A DNA stretch of 64,000 nt from Rhizobium sp. SG_E_25_P2 (GCF_029892285.1 NZ_JARXVM010000004.1:62001-126000); one strand, 5' to 3'; positions 1 to 9,671 are shown, counted from the first letter of the stretch. The notes: a model not told the origin generated them from the sequence alone. Translations and numbers: made by a program.

Positions 1-991
1 ACGGCTGGCTACCGAAGCCGGAGGCCTGTTCCGGCACGATGAAATTGCCCGAATAGCTGCGGCAGATATCGAGCTGCAGCGCCTGCGTTGCGCCGTGACC
101 GCCGGTGCGGCGGAACTCGTCATAGAGCATCGGATAGATGTCGAAGCCGATGAAATCGAGGTCCTGGCCGAACTGGCCGCGGAAATCGATGTCCGTGAGA
201 TTGCCGAGATTGTGGAAGATGAACCAGTCGCTGTTGGTTTCGCGCAGAATCTGCACCTGATCATGCTGGAAAGCCGCTGTCGCATGCGCAAGGAACCGGT
301 GATAGTCCTGCACATGGCCCGGGCTCAGGAAGGACGGCGCCATCGGAAGCGGCAGCACCACCTGATCGAAATTGTCGTAAGCCGTGGCCCAGAAATCGCC
401 GCCCCAGGCGAAGTTCAGCTTGTCGATCGTCTGATATCTGTGGCGCAGATAATTGCGGAAGGCGAGCGCGCAGGAATCCGAATAGGATTCCGACACGGTC
501 GTGTTGAGTTCGTTGTCGGTCTGCCAGCCCACCACATGCGGGTTGTCGCGGTAGTGTTCGGCAAGCGCGCGGGTGATGCGGCGGCTATGCTCGCGCAGCA
601 CCGGGCTGGTGGTGTCGGCGTGCTGGCGCGAGCCATGCGAGGCGCGGCGGCCGTTGCGATCGACGCGCAGCACTTCCGGATAATTCATCGTCAACCAACG
701 CGGCGGCGTCGCCGTCGGCGTGCAAAGGATCGTCTTGATGCCGCATTCGGCCAATATGGCGATGGCGCGGTCGAACAGGTCGAAATCGAACTTGCCCTCA
801 TAAGGCTCCCAGATATGCCAGGCGAACTCGCCCATGCGCACGGTATTGAAACCGGCGTCGCGCATGCGTTCTGCGTCGCGCCGCCAATAGCTCTCGTCCA
901 CATGCTCAGGATAATGCGGGACGCCGAGGAGGAAATCGTCGAGGTTCAGGGTGCGCCAGACGGATAGCGGCGCGGGGGGCGTGCGTTTCAT
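1..991 (-). CDS. Beta-galactosidase, glycoside hydrolase family 42 (3' part cut by window edge)
   Basis: Hydrolyses terminal beta-galactosides with retention of configuration, probably in the cytoplasm because no signal peptide is visible. The first 330 residues are in the window. The TIM-barrel starts at about residue 22 (GVPHYPEH). The acid/base Glu161 lies in VGWQTDNEL and the probable nucleophile Glu321 in FIVPEQASG, both typical of GH42. The C-terminal domains lie beyond the left edge. The ATG at 991 follows the ABC ATPase stop by 13 bases, so this is the last visible gene of the CUT1 operon and it suggests a galactoside as the transported sugar. Family assignment is firm; the exact substrate is inferred. 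Confidence 0.9.
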   Translation of the reverse strand, partial: MKRTPPAPLSVWRTLNLDDFLLGVPHYPEHVDESYWRRDAERMRDAGFNTVRMGEFAWHIWEPYEGKFDFDLFDRAIAILAECGIKTILCTPTATPPRWLTMNYPEVLRVDRNGRRASHGSRQHADTTSPVLREHSRRITRALAEHYRDNPHVVGWQTDNELNTTVSESYSDSCALAFRNYLRHRYQTIDKLNFAWGGDFWATAYDNFDQVVLPLPMAPSFLSPGHVQDYHRFLAHATAAFQHDQVQILRETNSDWFIFHNLGNLTDIDFRGQFGQDLDFIGFDIYPMLYDEFRRTGGHGATQALQLDICRSYSGNFIVPEQASGFGSQP

Positions 992-1004
992 GATCTGCTC
1001 CGGA

Positions 1005-2144
1005 TTATCGGGATTTGATTTCGGGCTTGGGAGGCGTGAGCGTGACCCCGTCGGGGCCGAAGAGATAAGCGTCGACCGGATCGAAGCCGATGGCGATGTC
1101 TGCATTGGGCGCGAGTGAGACGGCGGAGCCCAGCTGGATCGTCACATTGTGGGTGCCGGTGTCCGAACCGCTGGTCACGAGCGGCGAGGCGTCGGCATAG
1201 ACGACGGTTTCGCGGCCGAGATTTTCGACCAGCCGCACCTGCGCCTTGCACCCGACCGGCTTGCCGCCGTCGATCTCGAAAGCTTCCGGGCGGACGCCGA
1301 TGACGACTTTTTCGCCGCGCTTCAGCGCAGCGCCAGGGCGAAGGGCGATATCCATCGTGGGAAGGCCCGCCACCTGGACACGAGCATGTGTGGTCGCGAT
1401 ATCGATTGCCTGGCCCTGCATAAAATTCATGCGCGGCGCGCCGAGAAAGCCCGCGACGAACTGGTTGACGGGGTTGGCGTAGAGCGAGAGAGGGCTGCCG
1501 ACCTGTTCGATCGCGCCCTTGTTGAGCACGACGATGCGGCTGGCCATGGTCATGGCTTCCACCTGGTCATGCGTCACATAGATCATGGTCGAGCCGAGCT
1601 CGGCATGTAGCGTCGATAGCTCCACGCGCATCTGGGTGCGCAATGCGGCGTCGAGATTGGACAGAGGCTCGTCGAACAGGAAGACGTCGGGCGAGCGGGT
1701 GATCGCGCGGCCGATGGCGACGCGCTGCCTCTGTCCGCCCGACAATTGCTTGGGCCGCTTGTCGAGCTGTTCGGTGATGCGCAGGATCTCGGCTGCGCGG
1801 CGGACTGCGGCGTCGATTTCCGCCTTCGGGCGTTTGGCCATGCGCAGGCCAAAACCCATGTTCTCGGCGACCGTCATATGCGGATAAAGCGCGTAGGACT
1901 GGAACACCATGGCGATGCCGCGATCGCCGGGCTCCGCCGTCGTGACATCCTTGCCGCCGATCATAATCTTGCCGGTCTCGACGGTCTCGAGACCGGCGAT
2001 CGTCTTGAGCAGCGTCGATTTTCCGCAGCCCGACGGGCCGACCATAACGATGAACTCGCCCTTTTCGATGGTGAGACTGATGGATTTCAGGGCGTGATAG
2101 TGGCCGTAATGCTTGTCCAGCCCGATGAGTTCGACGCTGTTCAT
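1005..2144 (-). CDS. Sugar ABC transporter ATP-binding protein, CUT1 (UgpC/MsmK type)
   Basis: Energises the sugar importer encoded just upstream. Its 379 residues show Walker A GPSGCGKST, signature LSGGQRQRVAIGRA, Walker B VFLFDEP and the switch His in YVTHDQVEAMTMA, followed by a C-terminal TOBE/MalK-like regulatory domain (about 240-379). The reading frame is open to 2312, but the ATG at 2144 begins the family's usual N-terminus (MNSVELIGLDKHYG), so I take that start. It lies 41 bases after the permease stop and just before the GH42 gene. CUT1 ATPases can serve several transporters; membership here is inferred from context. Confidence 0.93.
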   Translation of the reverse strand: MNSVELIGLDKHYGHYHALKSISLTIEKGEFIVMVGPSGCGKSTLLKTIAGLETVETGKIMIGGKDVTTAEPGDRGIAMVFQSYALYPHMTVAENMGFGLRMAKRPKAEIDAAVRRAAEILRITEQLDKRPKQLSGGQRQRVAIGRAITRSPDVFLFDEPLSNLDAALRTQMRVELSTLHAELGSTMIYVTHDQVEAMTMASRIVVLNKGAIEQVGSPLSLYANPVNQFVAGFLGAPRMNFMQGQAIDIATTHARVQVAGLPTMDIALRPGAALKRGEKVVIGVRPEAFEIDGGKPVGCKAQVRLVENLGRETVVYADASPLVTSGSDTGTHNVTIQLGSAVSLAPNADIAIGFDPVDAYLFGPDGVTLTPPKPEIKSR

Positions 2145-2185
2145 GGAGTTCTCGCTCGATAAAGTGTTGGGGGCGGGGCGGGCGA

Positions 2186-3037
2186 TCATCCTTTGACCGC
2201 TCCCATGGTGAGACCGGAGATGAAGTGTTTCTGCATCAGAAAGAACATCAGCACAGGCGGCACGGCGACGAGGATGGTGGCGGCCGACACGATATTCCAC
2301 TGCGACACCCATTCGCCGCGGAGATTGGACAGGCCCGCCGTCACCGGCTTCACCGCGTCCGACTGCGTCAGCACGACGGCCCAGAAATAGTCGTTCCAGA
2401 TGAAGGTGAAGACGAGGATGGCGAGCGCGGCCAGCGCCGGCCGCACCAGCGGCGCGACGATGTGGACCAGTGTCTGCCAGGGCGATGCGCCTTCGGCGCG
2501 GGCGGCCTGGAAGAGTTCGTCCGGCAGTGCGGCAATGAAATTGCGCATGAACAGCGTGGCGAAGCCAGTCTGGAAGGCGACGTGGAACAGGATCAGCGCC
2601 CAGAAGGTGTCATAGAGACTTGTCGCGACCATCAGGTCGCGGATCGGGATCATCATGATCTGTTGCGGCAGAAAATTGCCGCCGACGAACAGCGCGAAGA
2701 TCGCCATGGCGCCCCGGAAAGGATAGCGCGACAGCACGAAGCCCGTCATGGTCGACAGCACCAGCACCGCGATGGTCGAGGGAATGGTGATGATCAGGCT
2801 GTTGATGAAATAGTCGAGCATCTTCGACTGCTGGAAGACCGCCGCGTAATTCTCGAACCACATCACCTTGGAGGGCCAGCCCCAGTAGTTGCCGGCCATT
2901 ACATCGTCAAACGACCGGAATGAGGTCATGACCACGGCAAAGAGCGGCAGGAGCCAGAGGACGAGCACGAGTGCGACCAGCGCGCCATAGCTGAAGCGAG
3001 CGAACGGACGATTTTCCGGGATTGGACGGGGATACAT
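2186..3037 (-). CDS. Sugar ABC transporter permease, CUT1 (MalG/LacG type)
   Basis: Inner-membrane channel subunit of the CUT1 importer, 283 residues with about six transmembrane segments. The EAA loop that docks the ATPase is seen as LPDELFQAARAEGASPWQTL in the second half. A GTG at 3043 overlaps the preceding stop codon, but the ATG at 3037 has AGGAG seven bases upstream while the GTG would sit almost on that AGGAG, so the ATG is preferred. It pairs with the MalF-type permease immediately upstream. Confidence 0.92.
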   Translation of the reverse strand: MYPRPIPENRPFARFSYGALVALVLVLWLLPLFAVVMTSFRSFDDVMAGNYWGWPSKVMWFENYAAVFQQSKMLDYFINSLIITIPSTIAVLVLSTMTGFVLSRYPFRGAMAIFALFVGGNFLPQQIMMIPIRDLMVATSLYDTFWALILFHVAFQTGFATLFMRNFIAALPDELFQAARAEGASPWQTLVHIVAPLVRPALAALAILVFTFIWNDYFWAVVLTQSDAVKPVTAGLSNLRGEWVSQWNIVSAATILVAVPPVLMFFLMQKHFISGLTMGAVKG

Positions 3038-3039
3038 GG

Positions 3040-3921
3040 TCACGCTCCTTTCTCGGCCCTGAGAAGGCCGCGGAGATACCAGGCGATGAACACCGCCATG
3101 ATCAGGAACAGGATGGTGGCGATGGCCGCGCCATAACCAAAGCGATAGGAAAACAGCGACTGCTCATACATCTGATAGGCCAGCGTGGTGGACGAGCCGA
3201 AAGGGCCGCCCGCGGTCATGACCGAAATGGCGTCGAAGGAGCGCAGGGCGCCGACAATCGTGATCGCCACCGCGATGAAGGCGACCTGGGTCAGTTGCGG
3301 CAGCACCACATGCCAGAGCATTGCGAGACCGCGCGCGCCATCGACGCGGCCGGCGCCGATCAGTTCCTCGTCGAGATTGTTAAGACCGGCCAGAAACAGC
3401 ACCATGCAGAAGGCGACTTGCGGCCAGAGCGCCGCGCCGACCACGGCGAAGGTCACGAGATTTTCGTCCGACAGCAGCGCCGGCGCCTCGGCGCCGAAGG
3501 CGCGAAAGAGAATGGCGAGAAGGCCAAAAGTCGGGTCATAGAACCAGGTGAAGATGACGCCGACGGTGACGGTTGCGAGCACGAGCGGCATGAAGAACAG
3601 CGATTTCATCAGCCGCATGCCGGCGATCTTCTGGTTGACCAGAAAAGCGATGGCGAGGCCTGCCGGCGGCGCGAGCAGAAACATCAGCAGCCAGATGAAA
3701 TTGTTTTTCAGTGACACGTAGAACTGGGGATCATCGAGCAGTTCTCGATAATTGGCGAGGCCAATCCAGGACTTCGGTCCCATCCCGTCCCAGTCGAAGA
3801 ACGAGATCCAGAATGTCTCGATCGACGACCAGATGATCACCACGAGAAACAGCAAAAGGCCAGGCGCAAGCAGGAGCGCCGGCGTGAGCCAGTTGCGATG
3901 GCGTCGCCACCAGTTGATCAT
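3040..3921 (-). CDS. Sugar ABC transporter permease, CUT1 (MalF/LacF type)
   Basis: Inner-membrane permease, 293 residues, with a first transmembrane helix at about residues 13-33 (TPALLLAPGLLLFLVVIIW). The EAA-like loop reads NLDEELIGAGRVDGARGLAM. The ATG at 3921 has GAGGAG eight bases upstream. It is separated from the solute-binding protein gene by a 55-base spacer containing a perfect hairpin, and its stop nearly touches the next permease start, so the two permeases are probably made in equal amounts. Confidence 0.92.
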   Translation of the reverse strand: MINWWRRHRNWLTPALLLAPGLLLFLVVIIWSSIETFWISFFDWDGMGPKSWIGLANYRELLDDPQFYVSLKNNFIWLLMFLLAPPAGLAIAFLVNQKIAGMRLMKSLFFMPLVLATVTVGVIFTWFYDPTFGLLAILFRAFGAEAPALLSDENLVTFAVVGAALWPQVAFCMVLFLAGLNNLDEELIGAGRVDGARGLAMLWHVVLPQLTQVAFIAVAITIVGALRSFDAISVMTAGGPFGSSTTLAYQMYEQSLFSYRFGYGAAIATILFLIMAVFIAWYLRGLLRAEKGA

Positions 3922-3939
3922 TGTAAAGTCTCCTCGAAG

Positions 3940-3962
3940 GCGGGAGGCGTTGAGCCTCCCGC
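3940..3962 (-). other. Intercistronic hairpin after the solute-binding protein gene
   Basis: A perfect 9-bp stem (GCGGGAGGC / GCCTCCCGC) with a 5-base loop lies between the binding-protein stop and the permease start. No T-run follows on the transcribed strand, so it looks like an mRNA-stabilising or attenuating hairpin rather than a full terminator. Such elements often raise binding-protein levels relative to permeases; that role is inferred. Confidence 0.55.
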
Positions 3963-3976
3963 AAGTCGCGAACGCC

Positions 3977-5236
3977 TCAGCCGTAGATACGGGCGCGGGT
4001 GCGTTCGATCTGGGCGAGGATCTGGTCGCGGCGCTCAGGCTTGACCATGAATTCCTGGAAGCCCTTCATGCCCGCCTGGGCGAGATCGGGATCGCTGTCG
4101 CGATCGTAGAACTGCGACGTTCCCTTGACGGATTTCAGCGCCTCGAGCGACATCTTCAGGATCGGATCGTCGCTGACCGGGCAATCGCTGCGGGCCGGCA
4201 CATTGCCTTCCGGCGCGAGATAGGCGCCAAGATTTTCGGGCTTGTAGAAATAAGCCAGGAATTCCTTGGCGGCGTCCTTGTTCTTGGCGCCCGAGGGGAT
4301 GTGGATGGAGTCGACCGAGAAGTCCTCGTATTGATCGACGCCATCTTTCATCTTCGGGAAGGGCTTGAAGCGCACCTGGCCGAGATCTTCCGCAGGGAAC
4401 GCGTATTTGATGAAGTTGCCGAGATCCATCATCGCGGCCTTCTTCTGCACCAGCGCCGCTGCAGCCGGATCCCAGGAATAGGACGTATGGTTGGGCGAGA
4501 AGAAGTCGGCCTTCACCAGGCGCTCCCACTGGTCGAACACCTCTTTAAGCGAACCGTCGGTGTATTTGATCTTGCCGGCCATCAGATCCATGTGGTGTTC
4601 AAGGCCGTTGACGCGCAGGTTCATGTGATCAAACCAGCCGCCGGCGGTCCACATGTCCTTGGTGCCGATGGTCATCGGCGTGAGACCCGCCTTCTTGGAC
4701 TGTTCGGCCAGCGTGAAGAAGTCCTCGAACGTTTCCGGCGCCTTCAGGCCGAACTGGTCGAACGTGTCCTGGCGATAGAACAGACCCCAGAGAATGCCGC
4801 CGGTGGGCAGGCCGTACTGCTTGCCGTTGACGGTGACCGCGCTCATGGAGCTGCCCATCGGGCCAGCCCAGTTTTCCCTGGCGATCAGATCGGAGATGTC
4901 CTCGAACAGGTTCTTCTCGACGAAGGACCGCATGCGCTGGCCCGAGAACCAGAAGCAGACATCCGGCGGGCTGGCGACGAGATAATTGCGGATCGCGGTC
5001 TTATGCGCCTCGTGATCCATATTGTTGACGGTGACGGTGACGCCTGCCGCCTTGCCGAAATCGGCGGCGATCTTTTCGACAGCCTTGCGCTGGTCGGCGT
5101 TGCCGCGATTGGAAATGATGGTCAGTTGCCGCGCTTGCGCGATGGCCGGCGTAAACAAAGTCGTGGATGCGACGGCGCCCATGCCCGCAATGAAGGCGCG
5201 GCGCGTGGCGCGCAATGTGCTCAGATCGGATGTCAT
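3977..5236 (-). CDS. Extracellular solute-binding protein family 1, sugar ABC transporter
   Basis: Periplasmic sugar receptor of 419 residues and first gene of the operon binding protein, permease, permease, ATPase, GH42. The N-terminus carries a twin-arginine-like signal (TRRAFIAG followed by a hydrophobic stretch and AIAQA), suggesting Tat or Sec export with cleavage near residue 35. The frame opens at 5263, but the ATG at 5236 has GGAGGAG six bases upstream and begins directly before the signal peptide. A beta-galactoside or another galactose-containing sugar is the likely ligand from the GH42 neighbour; the sequence itself does not define it. Confidence 0.9.
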   Translation of the reverse strand: MTSDLSTLRATRRAFIAGMGAVASTTLFTPAIAQARQLTIISNRGNADQRKAVEKIAADFGKAAGVTVTVNNMDHEAHKTAIRNYLVASPPDVCFWFSGQRMRSFVEKNLFEDISDLIARENWAGPMGSSMSAVTVNGKQYGLPTGGILWGLFYRQDTFDQFGLKAPETFEDFFTLAEQSKKAGLTPMTIGTKDMWTAGGWFDHMNLRVNGLEHHMDLMAGKIKYTDGSLKEVFDQWERLVKADFFSPNHTSYSWDPAAAALVQKKAAMMDLGNFIKYAFPAEDLGQVRFKPFPKMKDGVDQYEDFSVDSIHIPSGAKNKDAAKEFLAYFYKPENLGAYLAPEGNVPARSDCPVSDDPILKMSLEALKSVKGTSQFYDRDSDPDLAQAGMKGFQEFMVKPERRDQILAQIERTRARIYG

Positions 5237-5307
5237 GTCTCTCTCCTCCGCCAGGAACCTCATCCTAGCGGCGGCAAATCATCAGAAAGGGTTGTCGCTG
5301 TCAAACA

Positions 5308-5328
5308 TTAATTTATTAAATAAATTAA
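5308..5328. promoter_or_regulatory. Perfect 21-bp AT-rich palindrome upstream of the sugar operon
   Basis: Ten-base arms TTAATTTATT and AATAAATTAA flank a single central A in an AT-rich island of otherwise GC-rich DNA, 72 bases upstream of the binding-protein ATG. The position suits an operator for the sugar operon, and the look is reminiscent of ROK-family sites. No regulator gene is adjacent, so the binding protein is unknown. The rest of the 5237-5502 spacer holds no gene I can support. Confidence 0.4.
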
Positions 5329-5502
5329 ATGACTCGCGCTTGGCGGCACTGATCGAGCAGCGCATCCGGGATGCGGCGGCGCATGACACGGAAAGACGTC
5401 AACAGTCAGCCTGGCCCCGGAAAAGGCTGGCAAGGTCTCGGCAAAACGCTCCGGAACGCAAGTTGAGCGGCCCCGAACCGGACAGCAAGCATATCGCTCC
5501 AT

Positions 5503-6975
5503 TCACATATGGCGCTGTATCTGCTTGTTTTGTCTCTGATCCTCTTTGCCATAGGCGACTGCGACGGCGGCGAAAACCTCTCCGACGCCGATCAACACGG
5601 GTTGATCGACGCCGATGGCGCGCATGGCGTCGGGAAGGCTTGCGAGCGCTCCCGCCCAGCGGCGCTCCGTTGTTCGGCTGACCGACGACATCACCACCAC
5701 CGGCGTGTCGGCTGGCATGCCGCCCTCGCGCAGACGTTGCTCGATCCGCCCCGCCATGCGGCCGCCCATGTAGAACACGGTGGTCTGGTTGGGTGACGAC
5801 AGCGACGGCCAATCAAGGGTCTTCGGCAAGTCATGGTGGCGCGAATGAGCTGTTACGAACCGAACCTGCTGGGCGTGATCGCGATGGGTGAGCGACGTCT
5901 TGAACGCAGCGGCCATGGCTGAGGCCGCAGTGACGCCGGGCACGACTTCCACTTCTATGCCCTCCCGTTGCAGCCTGAGGATTTCTTCCCCCGCTCGCCC
6001 GAATATCATGGGGTCGCCCGATTTGAGACGCACCACGCGCTTGCCGGCCTTGGCGAAGCGCACCATCATGTCGTTGATGTCATCCTGGCGACAGCTTTCG
6101 CGTCCGCCTCTCTTGCCAACCAAGAAGCGTTTCGCCTCACGTCGGGCAAGTTCCAGCACTTCCGGCGAAACGAGGTCATCAAAAAGGATGACGTCTGCGG
6201 CTTGCAAGGCGCGCATGGCCTTGAGCGTCAGCAGTTCGGCGTCGCCTGGGCCGGCCCCAACCAGCGTCACCGAGCCGACGGTCGCCGTTGGGGAAACATG
6301 GTCCAGAGACGATAGAAGGCGATGCGTCGCGTCTTCGTCCGGCGGTTCATTCGTCGAAAGGCTTCGGGCGGCGAAACGCTCCCAGAACAGGCGGCGGCTC
6401 AGGCCTGGCGGCAGTCTGTGGCTGACAGCTTTGCGAAGCGATTGCGCAAGCTCGGCCCATTGTTTCAGCGCTGGCGGAAGAAGCGTTTCGATCCGCTGGC
6501 GGATGGCCTGAGCCAGCACCGGCGCGGCCCCATCGGTGGAGATCGACACGATAACCGGCGAGCGATTGACGATGGAGCCGAACTGAAACTGGCAGAAGGC
6601 CGGCTTGTCGATCACGTTGACGGGGACGCCCGCCGCCCGCGCGGCGCAAAAAAACGCGCGCGCTTCTTCATCGCCATCAAGGTCAGCGAGGGCCAGCGCG
6701 GCGCCGGCGAAAATGTCGAAGCGCCAGGGATGCGCATGATGCCTGATGTCGGGCCGATCGAGCAGGGAGGCCATGGAATCGCTGAGTTCGGCCGTCGAAC
6801 AGTAAAGATCGACCACGGCGCCGCAGGCCAGCAGGAGTTCCGTTTTCCATGCCGCGCCTTCGCCGCCGCCGGCCATGACCACGCGCTTGCCCGCGAGGTT
6901 CCAGAAGACCGGCAGCTTGGCCAGGGGTTCGATACGCGGCGCGGTGTCATTCGGCGGCAAGGATATGGATCGCAT
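5503..6975 (-). CDS. cysG: Siroheme synthase (precorrin-2 dehydrogenase / uroporphyrinogen-III C-methyltransferase)
   Basis: Makes siroheme, the prosthetic group of nitrite reductase NirB. The N-terminal half (about 20-215) is the NAD-binding dehydrogenase/ferrochelatase domain (GKRVVMAGGGEGAAWKTELL). The C-terminal half (about 235-475) is the SAM-dependent methyltransferase, with GAGPGDAELLTLKA, VRLKSGDPMIFGRAGEE and VVPGVTAASA. At 490 residues it is a fused, full-length CysG. The ATG at 6975 lies inside the 3' end of nasA (29-base overlap), giving translational coupling and fitting cofactor supply to the nitrate/nitrite pathway. Confidence 0.93.
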   Translation of the reverse strand: MRSISLPPNDTAPRIEPLAKLPVFWNLAGKRVVMAGGGEGAAWKTELLLACGAVVDLYCSTAELSDSMASLLDRPDIRHHAHPWRFDIFAGAALALADLDGDEEARAFFCAARAAGVPVNVIDKPAFCQFQFGSIVNRSPVIVSISTDGAAPVLAQAIRQRIETLLPPALKQWAELAQSLRKAVSHRLPPGLSRRLFWERFAARSLSTNEPPDEDATHRLLSSLDHVSPTATVGSVTLVGAGPGDAELLTLKAMRALQAADVILFDDLVSPEVLELARREAKRFLVGKRGGRESCRQDDINDMMVRFAKAGKRVVRLKSGDPMIFGRAGEEILRLQREGIEVEVVPGVTAASAMAAAFKTSLTHRDHAQQVRFVTAHSRHHDLPKTLDWPSLSSPNQTTVFYMGGRMAGRIEQRLREGGMPADTPVVVMSSVSRTTERRWAGALASLPDAMRAIGVDQPVLIGVGEVFAAVAVAYGKEDQRQNKQIQRHM

Positions 6976-9619
6976 CGAGAATCCTCCTGATGTCAGGGCG
7001 GCATGAGCCGCAATTGGTTCCAGCGTTCAAGGCCGCGCCGATGGCCTCCACCGATCGGCAGCCGTCTTGCGCGGCAGCGTGTATCTCGTTCACGCCGACC
7101 GAAAAACAGGAGCAGACGATCGCGCCCTTGTCCGGCGTTCCGGCCGTTGGCCGACCGGCGATCAGCATGGAGCGCGCGTGGAAATCCGCATGGCGCTCGG
7201 TCAATTGTCCGGCGACCCATTGGCGTGAGACTTCGACGGGCCCCGGGGCGGTAAACAGGGCGGCGGCCAGTTGCTCGCCCTCAAAAGCGAGTAGTCGATG
7301 ATCCCCCGCCTGCCTGTCATGATAGCCGGAAAGGTCATGATTTCCATTCAATCGCAGAGTTTGGCGCAGCCAGGCTTCCCAGCCATCGGCGGGTGGATCG
7401 CCCGCGAACTCCAATCGATAGCCGCCTTGCGTCTTCGCGATGGCCCAATAGGAAAACGGCAAGTCGATGGGACGTCTGGACGACACCAGAAAGCCATACG
7501 CCTCTGGCCGATAACGGCTCACGGAAACGCGCGCCATCTTCAAAGCTGGCTGACCGGAGATCGGATCGACGTGGGACGGGACGAGACTGTCGACCCGCGC
7601 GCTCGGCGCCGTCTCTCCAGTCCAATGCATCGGAACGAAGACCGAGCCGCGTATCTGGCGGTCGGTGATCAGCGCGCGGACAATGATCGAAACGCCTCCG
7701 GCGTTGTGAACGCTGACGAGATCGGCGTCGCCGATATCGTGATTGCGCGCATCGAGCGGATGGATCTCGCAAAACGGTTCGGCGATATGGGCGGAAAGAC
7801 GCGGACTTTTGCCCGTCCGAGTCATCGTGTGCCACTGGTCGCGGATACGACCGGTGTTCAGCGTGAAGGGATGACGATGGTCCAACTCTTTCCGCGCCGC
7901 AGCGTGAACAGGCGTGAGTCGGGCTTTGCCATCGGCCGTGAAGAAACGCCCATCCGCGAAAAACCGGGCGCGAGGCTGTTCATTCTTCGGACAGGGCCAT
8001 TGGAATGGCGCGAGGCTCTCATAGGCCTGTTCATCGATATCCGCATAGGCGCCGATGTCGAAATCGCGTTTCTCCCCGTTTTCGAAGGCGGACAACGCCG
8101 CGTGTTCCAGAAAGATCGCGGAAGGCGAGGCGTAGTCGAAAGCCGAGGTGAAACCCATGCGTTTGCCCACTTCCGCCAATTGCCTCCAGTCCGGTTGCGC
8201 TTCTCCGGGCGTCGCCAGAAAGGCCCGCTGCCTGGAGATTCGTCGTTCGGAATTCGTCACTGAGCCTGATTTCTCGCCCCAGCCGGCGGCCGGAAGCAAG
8301 ACATGTGCGAGCCGGGCCGTATCGGTGTTTGTCTGGATGTCGGAAACCACCACGAAAGGGCATGATTGAAGCGCCCCGCGCACGAAGTTCGCGTCGGGCA
8401 TGGATACGACAGGATTGGTGGACATGATCCAGATCGCCTTGATGCGTCCGTCCGCGACCGCTTTGAACATGTCGACCGCCTTGAGGCCGGGCTTGTCTGC
8501 CATTGTCGGCGCGTTCCAGAAGCGTTTCACCAGATCTCTGTGCTCGGGATCTTCGATCGCCATATGGGCGGCGAGCATATTGGCGAGCCCGCCGACTTCG
8601 CGTCCGCCCATGGCGTTCGGCTGGCCGGTGAGCGAAAACGGCCCCATGCCCGGCCGGCCGATGCGGCCTGTGGCTAGATGGCAATTGATGATGGCGTTGA
8701 CCTTGTCCGTTCCGGAAGCCGACTGGTTGACGCCCTGGCTGTAGCAGGTGACGACGCGTTCCCGATCGCGGAACAGGCGGAAGAACTGGCGCAGCGCCAG
8801 AGACGACAGGCCGGTGGCCTCAGTGATCTCAGTCATATCGAGCCGCCCGGCCGCGACCAACGCCTCGCCGATGCCCGATGTGTGGTTGCCCACGAACTCC
8901 TCGTCGACGCCGCCGTTTTCCGCCAGATAGCTGAGCAGCCCGTTGAAGAGTGCGACGTCGCCATCCGGAAGCAACTGAAGATGCATGTCGGCGATGTCGG
9001 AGCTCGCTGTCCGGCGAGGGTCGATGACGACGACCTTCATCATGGGCCGGCTGGCTTTCGCTGCCGCCAGGCGCTGGTAGAGCACCGGGTGGCACCATGC
9101 CATGTTCGAGCCGACGAGAACCACGAGATCAGCCAGTTCGAGATCTTCATAGCAACCCGGCACGGTGTCCGAGCCGAAAGCGCGGCGATGGCCGGCGACC
9201 GAAGACGCCATGCACAGCCGCGAATTGGTGTCGATATTCGCCGAGCCGATGAAACCTTTCATCAGCTTGTTGGCGACGTAGTAATCTTCGGTCAGCATCT
9301 GCCCGGAAATGTAGAAGGCGACCGCGTCCGGCCCATGCTCGGCGATGGTCTGGCGGAAGCTCCAGGCGACGAGTTCGAGGGCCTCATCCCAGCTCTTTCT
9401 CACGCCGCCGACTTCCGGGTAGAGCGCCCGCCCGTCGAGATCGAGCGTTTCGGCCAGCGCCGATCCTTTGGAGCAGAGCCGACCGAAATTGGCCGGGTGC
9501 TCCGGATCGCCTTTTACGCTGACGCGACCGTCTTCCTCCACTCGAGCAATGACGCCGCAGCCGACGCCGCAATAAGGGCAGGTTGTTTTCACATCATGCG
9601 GCATAGGAGTTTTTTCCAT
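6947..9619 (-). CDS. nasA: Assimilatory nitrate reductase, molybdopterin catalytic subunit
   Basis: Reduces nitrate to nitrite in the cytoplasm. Its 890 residues start with a [4Fe-4S] motif (Cys14, Cys17, Cys21, Cys49 in CPYCGVGCGV...RLCSKG), followed by the Mo-bisMGD domains and a dinucleotide-binding C-terminal domain. A BFD-like [2Fe-2S] module ends the protein (IVCSCFSVGVNEI...GTNCGSCRPDI), as in NasA/NasC enzymes that take electrons from a flavoprotein or ferredoxin. Start ATG 9619 has AGGG six bases upstream; the later ATG at 9604 lacks a site. It is separated from nirBD by hicAB on the other strand, so it may have its own promoter. No separate NAD(P)H-oxidising subunit is visible nearby. 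Confidence 0.94.
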   Translation of the reverse strand: MEKTPMPHDVKTTCPYCGVGCGVIARVEEDGRVSVKGDPEHPANFGRLCSKGSALAETLDLDGRALYPEVGGVRKSWDEALELVAWSFRQTIAEHGPDAVAFYISGQMLTEDYYVANKLMKGFIGSANIDTNSRLCMASSVAGHRRAFGSDTVPGCYEDLELADLVVLVGSNMAWCHPVLYQRLAAAKASRPMMKVVVIDPRRTASSDIADMHLQLLPDGDVALFNGLLSYLAENGGVDEEFVGNHTSGIGEALVAAGRLDMTEITEATGLSSLALRQFFRLFRDRERVVTCYSQGVNQSASGTDKVNAIINCHLATGRIGRPGMGPFSLTGQPNAMGGREVGGLANMLAAHMAIEDPEHRDLVKRFWNAPTMADKPGLKAVDMFKAVADGRIKAIWIMSTNPVVSMPDANFVRGALQSCPFVVVSDIQTNTDTARLAHVLLPAAGWGEKSGSVTNSERRISRQRAFLATPGEAQPDWRQLAEVGKRMGFTSAFDYASPSAIFLEHAALSAFENGEKRDFDIGAYADIDEQAYESLAPFQWPCPKNEQPRARFFADGRFFTADGKARLTPVHAAARKELDHRHPFTLNTGRIRDQWHTMTRTGKSPRLSAHIAEPFCEIHPLDARNHDIGDADLVSVHNAGGVSIIVRALITDRQIRGSVFVPMHWTGETAPSARVDSLVPSHVDPISGQPALKMARVSVSRYRPEAYGFLVSSRRPIDLPFSYWAIAKTQGGYRLEFAGDPPADGWEAWLRQTLRLNGNHDLSGYHDRQAGDHRLLAFEGEQLAAALFTAPGPVEVSRQWVAGQLTERHADFHARSMLIAGRPTAGTPDKGAIVCSCFSVGVNEIHAAAQDGCRSVEAIGAALNAGTNCGSCRPDIRRILDAIHILAAE

Positions 9620-9671
9620 AACGTGCCCTGAAGGGCGGGGGCTGCCGAACGTCTTTGGTTCCCGCGACTAG

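Noticed and set aside
3752-5311. 519-codon plus-strand open frame opposite the binding-protein gene
   Set aside because: It is antisense to a well-recognised solute-binding protein, has no family features and is of the kind produced by GC-rich codon use.
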